6,347 nucleotides of DNA from an uncultured Clostridia bacterium. Lineage in GTDB: Bacteria; Bacillota; Clostridia; Christensenellales; UBA1242. How positions within the stretch are numbered: position 1 is the stretch's first letter; each line of letters opens with the position of its first letter. Both the position numbers and the translations under genes were made by a program. Under the pieces are notes generated by a model. That model had not been told where the DNA came from. It saw only the letters and a program-made list of their open reading frames with translations, and did not search any database. The DNA lies in contig CAJOPQ010000076.1 of the NCBI GenBank assembly GCA_905236445.1, positions 1 through 6,347 on the forward strand, given 5' to 3'. Below, piece after piece: positions 1 through 5,616 of the stretch.

Positions 1-26
1 ATGGCACTCTCAAAAATGTCAATCAT
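1..26 (-). CDS. 5' end of an unidentified gene leaving the window on the left (partial)
   Basis: Only the first eight codons are visible, reading MIDIFESA and staying open to the window edge. The start is supported by context rather than by the peptide. An AAGGGG ribosome binding site (41-36, minus) lies 9 bases upstream of the ATG, and a well-formed promoter lies just upstream of that, giving a leader of about 19 bases. Such a short leader is like that of the HD-domain gene in this window. The product cannot be identified from eight residues. The gene is divergent from folD. Confidence 0.55.
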
Positions 27-51
27 GCTATTATACCCCTTAATACTGTGT

Positions 52-80
52 ATTATAACATATTAACGTCAGATATCCAA
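52..80 (-). promoter_or_regulatory. Promoter of the left-edge gene, extended -10
   Basis: On the minus strand the -10 is TATAAT (57-52). It is preceded by TATG and one base (62-58), giving the Gram-positive TRTGn extension. A -35-like TTGGAT (80-75) lies exactly 17 bases upstream. The predicted start of transcription is near 45, just before the ribosome binding site of the leftward gene. This is the only promoter in the window with both a full extended -10 and a correctly spaced partial -35. Confidence 0.6.
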
Positions 81-212
81 ATTATTGAACAAATATTGTA
101 TTTAAACATTTTGCACTATGGCGTTAAGTCGCATAGTAGCGAATAATATGCTTTTGTTAGAAGGTAATTAGTTATAAGCAATGTTGTAAAATATTTTCAT
201 GCAACAAAACAT

Positions 213-242
213 TTGCGAATTTGCGTGAATTTATGCTAATAA
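213..242 (+). promoter_or_regulatory. Candidate folD promoter (weak)
   Basis: TTGCGA (213-218) and TAATAA (237-242) are separated by 18 bases, and the -10-like element is preceded by TATGC, again the TRTGn extension. Both hexamers are imperfect and the implied leader would be only about 11 bases, so the true promoter may lie elsewhere between 60 and 230. Nothing else in that stretch stands out as a promoter or structured leader. Confidence 0.25.
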
Positions 243-250
243 TTATGTTA

Positions 251-254
251 GAGG
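251..254 (+). promoter_or_regulatory. folD ribosome binding site
   Basis: GAGG lies 5 bases before the ATG at 260. The longer frame beginning with TTG at 221 has no purine-rich site before it and adds 13 residues that are not typical of FolD, so 260 is the chosen start. Confidence 0.8.
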
Positions 255-259
255 TAATT

Positions 260-1105
260 ATGACAAATGTAATAGACGGCAAGGCACTTGCCACAAAAAT
301 AAAAGAAAATGTAAAAGCAGAAGTGGAAAAAATTAAAGGGATCAAACCTACTCTGGCTTGCATAATAGTAGAAGGCAATAAAGCTAGCGAAGTATATGTT
401 GCATCTAAGAAAAAAGCTTGCGAGAGTGTAGGAATGAATTCTATTATAGCAAGACTTCCAGAAGATGTAAGTGAAGAAGAATTGTTTCAGACTATAGACA
501 AGTTAAATGCAGATGACACCATTTCGGCAATACTACTGCAACTGCCATTACCAAAACAATTAGATGATGTAAAAGCAACAAATCGCATATCCCCAAGCAA
601 AGATGTAGACTGTCTAACTTATGAGAATCTGGGTGCCTTATTTAGTGCAAGAGGTACAATTGCCCCTTGTACTGCTACTGGAATTATTAAGATACTCGAG
701 AGTGAAAATATTGACATTGCCGGCAAAAATGCAGTTGTAATTGGTCGTAGCCTTCTTGTTGGCAAAAGTGTGGCGAACTTATTAGAACAAAAAAATGCAA
801 CTGTAACCATTTGCCACAGCAAGACTCAAAACTTAAAGAATATATGCCAACAAGCAGATATTTTGGTTGTTGCCATTGGTAAAACCAAATTTGTAACAAA
901 AGAATTTGTTAAGGAAGGTGCTGTTGTAATCGACGTAGGAATTAATAGGACCGAAGACGGACTAATGGGCGATGTTGATTTTGATGATGTCAAGGACAAA
1001 TGTTCCTATATCACACCAGTACCGGGTGGAGTTGGCCCACTTACTGTTGCTTGTTTGCTAGAAAATACTCTAATACTTTATAACCAACAAACAAAAAAAG
1101 ATTAG
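260..1105 (+). CDS. folD: Bifunctional methylenetetrahydrofolate dehydrogenase / methenyltetrahydrofolate cyclohydrolase FolD
   Basis: FolD is a cytosolic homodimer that interconverts 5,10-methylene-, 5,10-methenyl- and 10-formyl-tetrahydrofolate using NAD(P), supplying one-carbon units for purine synthesis. The 281-residue product has the usual length. The N-terminal catalytic half has the YVxxK motif (Tyr46, Lys50), the QLPLP motif (Gln94) and KDVD with Asp117. These match E. coli Tyr50, Lys54, Gln98 and Asp121 with a constant offset of four. The C-terminal half has the Rossmann segment GRSLLVGKS (162-170), the CHSKT stretch (185-189), IDVGINR (224-230) and ITPVPGGVGPLT (251-262). Small departures from the common family pattern are KDVDC for KDVDG, PCTATG for PCTPxG, and GKS for GKP. 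It appears monocistronic, and its stop codon lies inside the terminator stem. Confidence 0.97.
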   Translation: MTNVIDGKALATKIKENVKAEVEKIKGIKPTLACIIVEGNKASEVYVASKKKACESVGMNSIIARLPEDVSEEELFQTIDKLNADDTISAILLQLPLPKQLDDVKATNRISPSKDVDCLTYENLGALFSARGTIAPCTATGIIKILESENIDIAGKNAVVIGRSLLVGKSVANLLEQKNATVTICHSKTQNLKNICQQADILVVAIGKTKFVTKEFVKEGAVVIDVGINRTEDGLMGDVDFDDVKDKCSYITPVPGGVGPLTVACLLENTLILYNQQTKKD

Positions 1106-1131
1106 CGACAACTTAATCGTTAATCTTTTTT
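1094..1131. terminator. Bidirectional terminator between folD and the HD-domain gene
   Basis: A 15-pair stem (1094-1108 with 1117-1131, including one G-U pair) encloses an 8-base loop. The outer ends are A-tract and T-tract, so the hairpin can end transcription from either side. The folD stop codon (1103-1105) lies in the left arm, and the stop of the opposing gene (1133-1135) is one base beyond the right arm. Confidence 0.85.
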
Positions 1132-1132
1132 A

Positions 1133-1657
1133 TTAAATTTCATCGTCTATATATTTTAGGTACTTTGGATCAATTTCATCTTTGTGCCCGTTGTAGAATT
1201 CTTCAAATAGTTGTGGTTGAGAATTGTGTTGCGCATATATTTTTGCTTGCATTACACTGTCTAGTTTGTCAATTTGCTTAACAAACTTTGCTTCTGGTGT
1301 TGTGTTTTCTTCAAATTCCCTCCACAATTTGAGCATATTGTGCATATTATAAGAATTCGCTATCCTTTGAACACAAGCCAACTCCTTATCGTATTTTACC
1401 TTCTTTGGCACATTATCTACTATGGTTATATCCCCTGCTTCAATTTCACCTACTTCATGACAAAGTATCATCTCATATACTTTAGTTCTGTCTAGATCTA
1501 ATTTCTCTTTTTCCAATATTTCAAAAGCAAGCATACTCATAGAAAAAATATGTTCTGCATCACTTTCGCATCGACCATCGCTATAATATGCATTTCGCAA
1601 AATCCAACCACGCCTCAATATCTTTTTCAAACCAAATAATTCGTTATAAAGTTTCAT
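1133..1657 (-). CDS. HD-domain phosphohydrolase, YfbR/HDDC2-like (possible 5'-nucleotidase)
   Basis: This 174-residue protein resembles small HD-superfamily metal-dependent phosphohydrolases such as YfbR and HDDC2, which remove phosphate from (deoxy)nucleoside monophosphates in the cytosol. Visible motifs are a GW segment near the N-terminus, ESDAEH (31-36, His36), CHEVGEIEAGD (66-76, with His67, Glu71, Asp76) and KQIDKLD (127-133, Asp130). These give the family's usual H...H-[DE]...D layout. The residue after the second His is Glu68 rather than the Asp that names the family. The start at 1657 has a GAGG site 5 bases upstream. The ATG at 1690 has no such site and lies within the predicted promoter. 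The gene converges with folD and diverges from rbsK. Assignment to the fold is firm, but the substrate is inferred. Confidence 0.8.
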   Translation of the reverse strand: MKLYNELFGLKKILRRGWILRNAYYSDGRCESDAEHIFSMSMLAFEILEKEKLDLDRTKVYEMILCHEVGEIEAGDITIVDNVPKKVKYDKELACVQRIANSYNMHNMLKLWREFEENTTPEAKFVKQIDKLDSVMQAKIYAQHNSQPQLFEEFYNGHKDEIDPKYLKYIDDEI

Positions 1658-1662
1658 ACTAT

Positions 1663-1666
1663 CCTC
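1663..1666 (-). promoter_or_regulatory. Ribosome binding site that fixes the HD-domain gene start
   Basis: GAGG on the minus strand is followed by 5 bases and the ATG at 1657. The upstream in-frame ATG at 1690 is preceded only by an A/T-rich stretch without a purine-rich site. Confidence 0.8.
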
Positions 1667-1680
1667 AAATATTTTTGATA

Positions 1681-1691
1681 AGTATATCATA
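1681..1691 (-). promoter_or_regulatory. Promoter of the HD-domain gene, extended -10
   Basis: Read on the minus strand, TATG-A-TATACT (1691-1681) is an extended -10 of the TRTGn type. No good -35 is seen at 16-18 bases, which is common when the extension is present. Transcription would start near 1674, leaving a leader of about 17 bases that contains the GAGG site. Confidence 0.6.
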
Positions 1692-1756
1692 GTAATTATT
1701 TATTTCATACAGAAATAAAAAATTTAACGCAAAAAACTCTATAATTTTATTAGAAG

Positions 1757-1768
1757 ATTGTGGACAAT
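1757..1768. promoter_or_regulatory. Small inverted repeat in the -35 region of rbsK (possible operator)
   Basis: ATTGT-GG-ACAAT is a perfect dyad with 5-base arms. It ends one base before the extended -10 of the rbsK promoter, so a bound protein would overlap the -35 region. No regulator gene is adjacent. The arms are short enough to arise by chance. Confidence 0.3.
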
Positions 1769-1769
1769 T

Positions 1770-1780
1770 TGTGCTATACT
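1770..1780 (+). promoter_or_regulatory. Promoter of the rbsK-nucleoside hydrolase operon, extended -10
   Basis: TGTG-C-TATACT is an extended -10 of the TRTGn type without a recognisable -35. Transcription would begin near 1787, about 32 bases before the ATG at 1819. This excludes the GTG at 1771 as a start because it would not be transcribed. Confidence 0.6.
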
Positions 1781-1802
1781 ACGAGCATAAAGAATATATG
1801 AA

Positions 1803-1808
1803 AAGGGA
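1803..1808 (+). promoter_or_regulatory. Ribosome binding site of rbsK
   Basis: AAGGGA lies 10 bases before the ATG at 1819, a slightly long but workable spacing. The in-frame ATG at 1798 lies before this site and has none of its own. Confidence 0.6.
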
Positions 1809-1818
1809 AAATATTAAT

Positions 1819-2736
1819 ATGAATAGGATAGGCGTAGTCGGAAGTATCAATACTGATATAGTATGTAAGACAGATGTTTTGCCAAAGGTTGGCGAAACTG
1901 TAATCGGCAACGAATTTATGATTTCGTTTGGAGGCAAAGGTGCTAACGAAGCTGTTGCTTGTGCAAGGCTTGGCGCTAGCACTAATTTACTAGCATGTGC
2001 TGGAGATGACATGTTCTCCAAGAACGCAATAGCACATTTGCAAGAAGAAGGAGTGCACATTACAGCAATCAAACAAATTAAAAACACCAATGGTGGAATT
2101 GCAAATATAACAATTGCAAATAATAATAATTCAATTATTGTTGTTCCGGGAGCCAACTCTAGTCTTGATGTTAATTATATTAAGAAATACACATCTAGAA
2201 TCAAAGAATGTAGCATTGTGGGTGGACAATTCGAAATACCTGTAGATGCAATTTTACTTGTTAGTAGAATATGCAGAGACAACAATATTAAATTCGTGCT
2301 TAATCCATCGCCAATCAAAGATTATCCTATTGAGCTTTTTGACAATTCGACATATGTTATTGTCAACGAGATAGAAGTCTGTGAGATAAAAGGATACAAT
2401 AAGAAAAAACCATTAGATGTTCTAAAGCAATATCCGGACAAATTAATAATGACCAAAGGGGCTGATGGAGTATATTTTAGCGATGGTAAAGAAGTTATTA
2501 ATATTCCAGCAATTAATGTTAAAGTTGTCGATACAACTGGCGCTGGAGATACATTCTTAGGTTCATTTATGGTTGCCATCAACAACGGGCTCAACACTCG
2601 CGATGCATTAACATTTGCCAATATTTGTGCAGGACTAAAAACTACTAAATTGGGTGCACAGACTGGTATGCCAAAACTTGCAGAAGTTAAGAAATACATC
2701 AAAGCAAATAAGATAAATCTAGATATTAAATTTTAG
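1819..2736 (+). CDS. rbsK: Ribokinase (PfkB-family sugar kinase)
   Basis: Ribokinase phosphorylates D-ribose with ATP to ribose 5-phosphate, feeding the pentose phosphate pathway and PRPP synthesis. The 305-residue product has the family's normal length. In order it shows GSINTD (8-13) for sugar binding, the PfkB signature GGKGANEAV (38-46), LNPSP (161-165), the NEIE motif (183-186) near the Mg-ATP site, TKGADG (212-217), and the second PfkB signature DTTGAGDTF (238-246) with Asp244 as the expected catalytic base and an anion hole before it. It begins MNRIGVVGSIN, as ribokinases usually do, which supports this start. It lies 16 bases before the nucleoside hydrolase gene on the same strand. 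Ribose released by that enzyme is the likely substrate, although other PfkB kinases take adenosine or other sugars. Confidence 0.88.
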   Translation: MNRIGVVGSINTDIVCKTDVLPKVGETVIGNEFMISFGGKGANEAVACARLGASTNLLACAGDDMFSKNAIAHLQEEGVHITAIKQIKNTNGGIANITIANNNNSIIVVPGANSSLDVNYIKKYTSRIKECSIVGGQFEIPVDAILLVSRICRDNNIKFVLNPSPIKDYPIELFDNSTYVIVNEIEVCEIKGYNKKKPLDVLKQYPDKLIMTKGADGVYFSDGKEVINIPAINVKVVDTTGAGDTFLGSFMVAINNGLNTRDALTFANICAGLKTTKLGAQTGMPKLAEVKKYIKANKINLDIKF

Positions 2737-2752
2737 TATTGAAGGAAAAAGT

Positions 2753-3670
2753 ATGTCAAAAGAAAAACTACCAATTATAATAGATTGCGATCCTGGAGTC
2801 GACGATGCACTTGCCTTGCTTATTCTATACAAGCACATTAAGGATTTTGACTTGAAGCTTCTGTGTGCAAGTTCGGGAAACACGCCTATAGCAATTACAA
2901 CTCGTAACTGTCAATTTTTTGCTAAAAATTATTTTAAAGGCACTAAAGTTGCTAAAGGGCTAGATAGACCTTTGGTAAAAGCAACACTAGATGACGCAGA
3001 GAATGTGCACGGCAAAACTGGGTTGGGAAATTTTGATCCGGGAGAAATTGATTATCCGGTAGAAGAAGATTCTGCAAAAGCTATGTATGAAGTTTTGCAG
3101 AAGTCAAAAGAACCAATAACCATAATAACGATAGGACCAATGACAAATGTTGCAAGACTACTAGTCACATACCCTGACATAAAGTATAAAATAAGAGAAA
3201 TGTATTCTATGATAGGATCAAAAAACTGCATTGGCAACATAACTGAGTTTGCAGAATTCAATGCTTATTACGATCCAGAGGCTTTTGATATTGTTGCAAA
3301 GAGTGGAATACCAATCACTTTTAACACAATGGAGATAGGGGAACAGTCAGGTATCCTCAAAAATGATATATTGAATGTTCCACCGACTAATAAGACTCAA
3401 CAAATGATAAGACAAATCGTTGCAGGAGTAAATGAAATAAGAGATCCATCGGGCAAGAGAGTATATGTATACGATGCCAACTCCATTATAGCAATAACAC
3501 AACCTGAGCTGTATGATTATATCAATTGCGAAGTAGAAGTAACAACGTCGAAGGAAGAATATGGCAAATGTGTATTGCGTCGATCAAAAAATGGACATTG
3601 CAGATACCAAGTTGCAAAGAACGTTCATGAGGTCAAGCAATACATCATCAATGAGCTTTTGAGTATATAA
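2753..3670 (+). CDS. Inosine-uridine-type nucleoside hydrolase
   Basis: This family hydrolyses the N-glycosidic bond of ribonucleosides to give a free base and ribose. The 305-residue product carries the Ca-binding signature DCDPGVDD (11-18) at the N-terminus. It also has Asn43 in the SGN segment, His86-Gly87 in the HGKTGLG stretch (86-92), the IGPMTN core (127-132), and EFN with DPEA (168-177). The C-terminal calcium ligand is Asp241, in YDANSI. In characterised members this Asp follows a His (HD) that takes part in catalysis or base protonation, but here it is Tyr240. Base preference cannot be read from the sequence. A GAAGGA site 6 bases before the ATG fixes the start. Pairing with rbsK makes a compact nucleoside-to-ribose-5-phosphate unit. 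Confidence 0.92.
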   Translation: MSKEKLPIIIDCDPGVDDALALLILYKHIKDFDLKLLCASSGNTPIAITTRNCQFFAKNYFKGTKVAKGLDRPLVKATLDDAENVHGKTGLGNFDPGEIDYPVEEDSAKAMYEVLQKSKEPITIITIGPMTNVARLLVTYPDIKYKIREMYSMIGSKNCIGNITEFAEFNAYYDPEAFDIVAKSGIPITFNTMEIGEQSGILKNDILNVPPTNKTQQMIRQIVAGVNEIRDPSGKRVYVYDANSIIAITQPELYDYINCEVEVTTSKEEYGKCVLRRSKNGHCRYQVAKNVHEVKQYIINELLSI

Positions 3671-3671
3671 C

Positions 3672-3704
3672 AAAAAAATGGAAGAAATTGTCTCCCATTT
3701 TTTT
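3672..3704. terminator. Bidirectional terminator between the nucleoside hydrolase and GNAT genes
   Basis: The arms AAAAAAATGG (3672-3681) and CCATTTTTTT (3695-3704) pair fully. Inside them, one A-C mismatch and three more pairs close a 5-base loop. A- and T-tracts on the outer arms suit termination in both directions. The stop codon of the opposing gene (3703-3705) overlaps the right arm. Confidence 0.85.
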
Positions 3705-4485
3705 ATCGTTCCATATCCTTTCCAACACTCTTTGCAAAGACATCACAGACTTCCGCTGGAATATTTATATTTGATTTAATTGCACTATCATCAAAGTCTA
3801 CAAACACAATACTATCTTCTGATTTATATCTAATTGTGCCACCCATGTTCTCGTATGTTTTAAGTAAAGCCATAGAAGATACAACATTCTCCTGTGTTTT
3901 GCTTATTTCATATATTTTCTTATCCTTACCGTCTAGATCAAATTTATATGTAGGTTTTATTGTCTCTAGTGGATGCGCATCGAGATACACCCCATCTAAT
4001 CCAACAGCCTTAGACAATGTTATCATTGAGTCCATTACAAGTTTGCCAGCACCTTGACCTCTATAATTTGCATCTGTTCTAATTTCTGCACAATACAACT
4101 TATTATTTTTAGAGTTGTAGTCAAAACTGGCTGAAGAAACAAGCTCGGACACGATACTATTTTCGCTAGAATTTAACTCGTTTCTAAGCGCTTGTTTTTT
4201 CGCATCGGACATACATTTATATTTTATTTTCATAACAGCCGATTTATCATCAATCGCCTTTCCATTCTGTTCTAGAAAATATTCATATTCCGTCTTAGGT
4301 CTGGTTGTCCAAAGATTGAAGTAATACAAATCTCTTAATTCATTATCGTCATTTGGTTGCTTTGCACAAGCCAATTCCATAATTAAAGGGGTATTAATTT
4401 TACACTCTGACTGCTCTATATCCAATATGTATGAAAATTCTTTCTTAGCGCCGGACTGCAATTTATCTTTATAATCATTTTCCAT
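3703..4485 (-). CDS. GNAT-family acetyltransferase-like protein
   Basis: The C-terminal part of this 260-residue protein looks like a GNAT domain that transfers acetyl from acetyl-CoA to an amine. There is a beta-strand (LYCAEIRTD, 130-138), then the pyrophosphate-binding loop of motif A, RGQGAG (142-147), and its helix. A later LLKTYENMGG (207-216) matches the usual motif-B 'xxxYexxGF' helix and turn. Between them is an insertion (about 170-200) with HPLETIKPTYKFDLDG. The first 125 residues are charged and not recognised. A GAAGGTG site lies just before the ATG. The gene is 84 bases downstream of the HipA-like kinase gene on the same strand, with no terminator between them, so it may be cotranscribed. 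At 260 residues it is longer than typical GNAT toxins such as TacT or AtaT. Its substrate is unknown. Confidence 0.7.
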   Translation of the reverse strand: MENDYKDKLQSGAKKEFSYILDIEQSECKINTPLIMELACAKQPNDDNELRDLYYFNLWTTRPKTEYEYFLEQNGKAIDDKSAVMKIKYKCMSDAKKQALRNELNSSENSIVSELVSSASFDYNSKNNKLYCAEIRTDANYRGQGAGKLVMDSMITLSKAVGLDGVYLDAHPLETIKPTYKFDLDGKDKKIYEISKTQENVVSSMALLKTYENMGGTIRYKSEDSIVFVDFDDSAIKSNINIPAEVCDVFAKSVGKDMER

Positions 4486-4523
4486 TATAACACCTTCATA
4501 TTTGTAAATATTTAGTTATTTAA

Positions 4524-4549
4524 TGACAACAACATTATATTTATTGTCA
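4524..4549 (-). promoter_or_regulatory. Possible internal promoter with flanking inverted repeat, upstream of the GNAT gene
   Basis: The minus strand carries a perfect TATAAT (4539-4534), without a TG extension or clear -35. It lies between the arms of an inverted repeat, TGACAA (4524-4529) and TTGTCA (4544-4549), separated by 14 bases. A protein bound to the arms would cover the -10. The 84-base gap (4486-4569) contains no T-tract hairpin, so this could be a secondary promoter within one operon. Confidence 0.35.
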
Positions 4550-4569
4550 CAAATTTACTATCTATGACA

Positions 4570-5616
4570 TCATTCTAATGACTGCTCTATACAGTTATCC
4601 GCAACAGTTGTTAATTGCATATAACTGTCATGCAATTTCTCATTATCCAACACTTTATCGAGTAGGCACTGCCTTCTTTCATTGTATGACTCAACAATTT
4701 CATACAAGACATTCATATCTAATTCTGCTCCTAATTGCTCATTAAACTCTGGCAAAATCCCGCTCAGCAATTCTTCGAAATTGTCTTTGCTAAACACTTG
4801 TCCCTTATAATCATACTTGCCTACTGCTCTAAGCATTGTAGAATATATTATAGACTCAATATTAACGTCAAGCAATTTGCACATAGCCTCAAAAGCTGGA
4901 TTGTCCTGCAAATCACCATTTGATGCATTGAAATAATCAACAATTCCATTTGCGTAAGTTTCTGTTAAAGATTGTTTTGATGAGTTTTCAAAATCGTCTA
5001 ATGTTAGAGCCAACCTTGTATCTACACTTCGGAAACTATTGCCAAGATCAAATACTGGAGATAAATCAATGCTAGACGAATTGTCTTTGTTATTCTTTAT
5101 TAGAAATTCAGTATTCTTGGTATGGTGGTCGCCGTTGCAAATGAAATAATCCACTATAGACATTATTGCAAGTTTATCATGTATTTCATTTTCTTTGCTT
5201 CTAGAGTAGTGTATAGCTTTCTTGGAATTACAAAATTTTGTAACAGCACTAACTGCAGTAGGAACAGATGCATATATGTGCGAAATTGTATTTGCCGAAT
5301 TAAGACCACCAACCTTTTCTAACATATCTGCTAGCGTTATTCTATAGTCATAGCCTTTGGAATAATCATCAGACACAGTCCCTGCACGACTATTGCCACC
5401 TTTGTATGAACGCAAAAAATCATAATGGGCTGTATCCACCCCTATAGTTTCTAAGATATTCGATGCAACAACCTCTGCCATAATATCTCTTACTTTGCCA
5501 AATTTGGCATACTTCAAACCATCATTTGATTCAAAACAGAACTTGTTGTTAGCACCTTCTATATTAAGCCTAATTTGAACATCGTTCTCATCAATGCTCT
5601 TGATAACACCATTCAT
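4570..5616 (-). CDS. HipA-like Ser/Thr kinase lacking the N-terminal subdomain (HipT-like)
   Basis: HipA-family kinases phosphorylate cytosolic targets such as aminoacyl-tRNA synthetases and cause growth arrest. This 348-residue protein aligns by motif with the HipA kinase core. GANNK (21-25) sits in place of the HipA nucleotide loop GAQEK. YAKF has the likely ATP lysine, Lys38, and AEVVAS has Glu48. The catalytic loop is NGDHHTKN (161-168) with Asp163 and Asn168, and LSPVFDLGNSF (185-195) has the metal ligand Asp190. All key catalytic residues seem present. HipA's autophosphorylated Ser150, three residues before the GAQEK loop, aligns with Asn18. The protein lacks the roughly 110-residue N1 subdomain, which the preceding gene appears to encode. 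It starts directly after that gene's TAA, with a GAGG 11 bases upstream, so it is probably translationally coupled. HipT is shorter than HipA in the same way. A CtkA-type relative is the main alternative. Confidence 0.72.
   Translation of the reverse strand: MNGVIKSIDENDVQIRLNIEGANNKFCFESNDGLKYAKFGKVRDIMAEVVASNILETIGVDTAHYDFLRSYKGGNSRAGTVSDDYSKGYDYRITLADMLEKVGGLNSANTISHIYASVPTAVSAVTKFCNSKKAIHYSRSKENEIHDKLAIMSIVDYFICNGDHHTKNTEFLIKNNKDNSSSIDLSPVFDLGNSFRSVDTRLALTLDDFENSSKQSLTETYANGIVDYFNASNGDLQDNPAFEAMCKLLDVNIESIIYSTMLRAVGKYDYKGQVFSKDNFEELLSGILPEFNEQLGAELDMNVLYEIVESYNERRQCLLDKVLDNEKLHDSYMQLTTVADNCIEQSLE

Larger units (their letters stand above)
155..260 (+). repeat. Near-duplicate of the folD ribosome-binding segment
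   Basis: TGTTAGAAGGTAATTA (155-170) recurs as TGTTAGAGGTAATTA (246-260), with one extra A in the first copy. The second copy holds the folD Shine-Dalgarno site and the first base of its ATG. The first copy leads to no open frame of useful length: the next ATG reads only two codons before TAA. It may be the remnant of a small tandem duplication or of an eroded leader gene. In this AT-rich sequence, chance is also possible. Confidence 0.35.

Noticed and set aside
110..150. GCGTTAAGT in the folD leader, reminiscent of a segment of the THF riboswitch
   Set aside because: The rest of the THF aptamer, its paired stems and a following terminator or sequestering hairpin are not visible, so the match is probably chance.
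1658..1690. Longer HD-domain protein starting at the ATG at 1690
   Set aside because: There is no ribosome binding site, and the codon lies within the extended -10 promoter. The ATG at 1657 has GAGG at ideal spacing.
1771..1818. Longer ribokinase starting at GTG 1771 or ATG 1798
   Set aside because: GTG 1771 is inside the promoter, ATG 1798 has no binding site, and the extra residues precede the normal ribokinase N-terminus.
1779..2702. Open frames of 125-126 codons on the strand opposite rbsK
   Set aside because: They lie wholly inside a clear ribokinase gene, have no binding sites or recognisable motifs, and look like antisense shadows.
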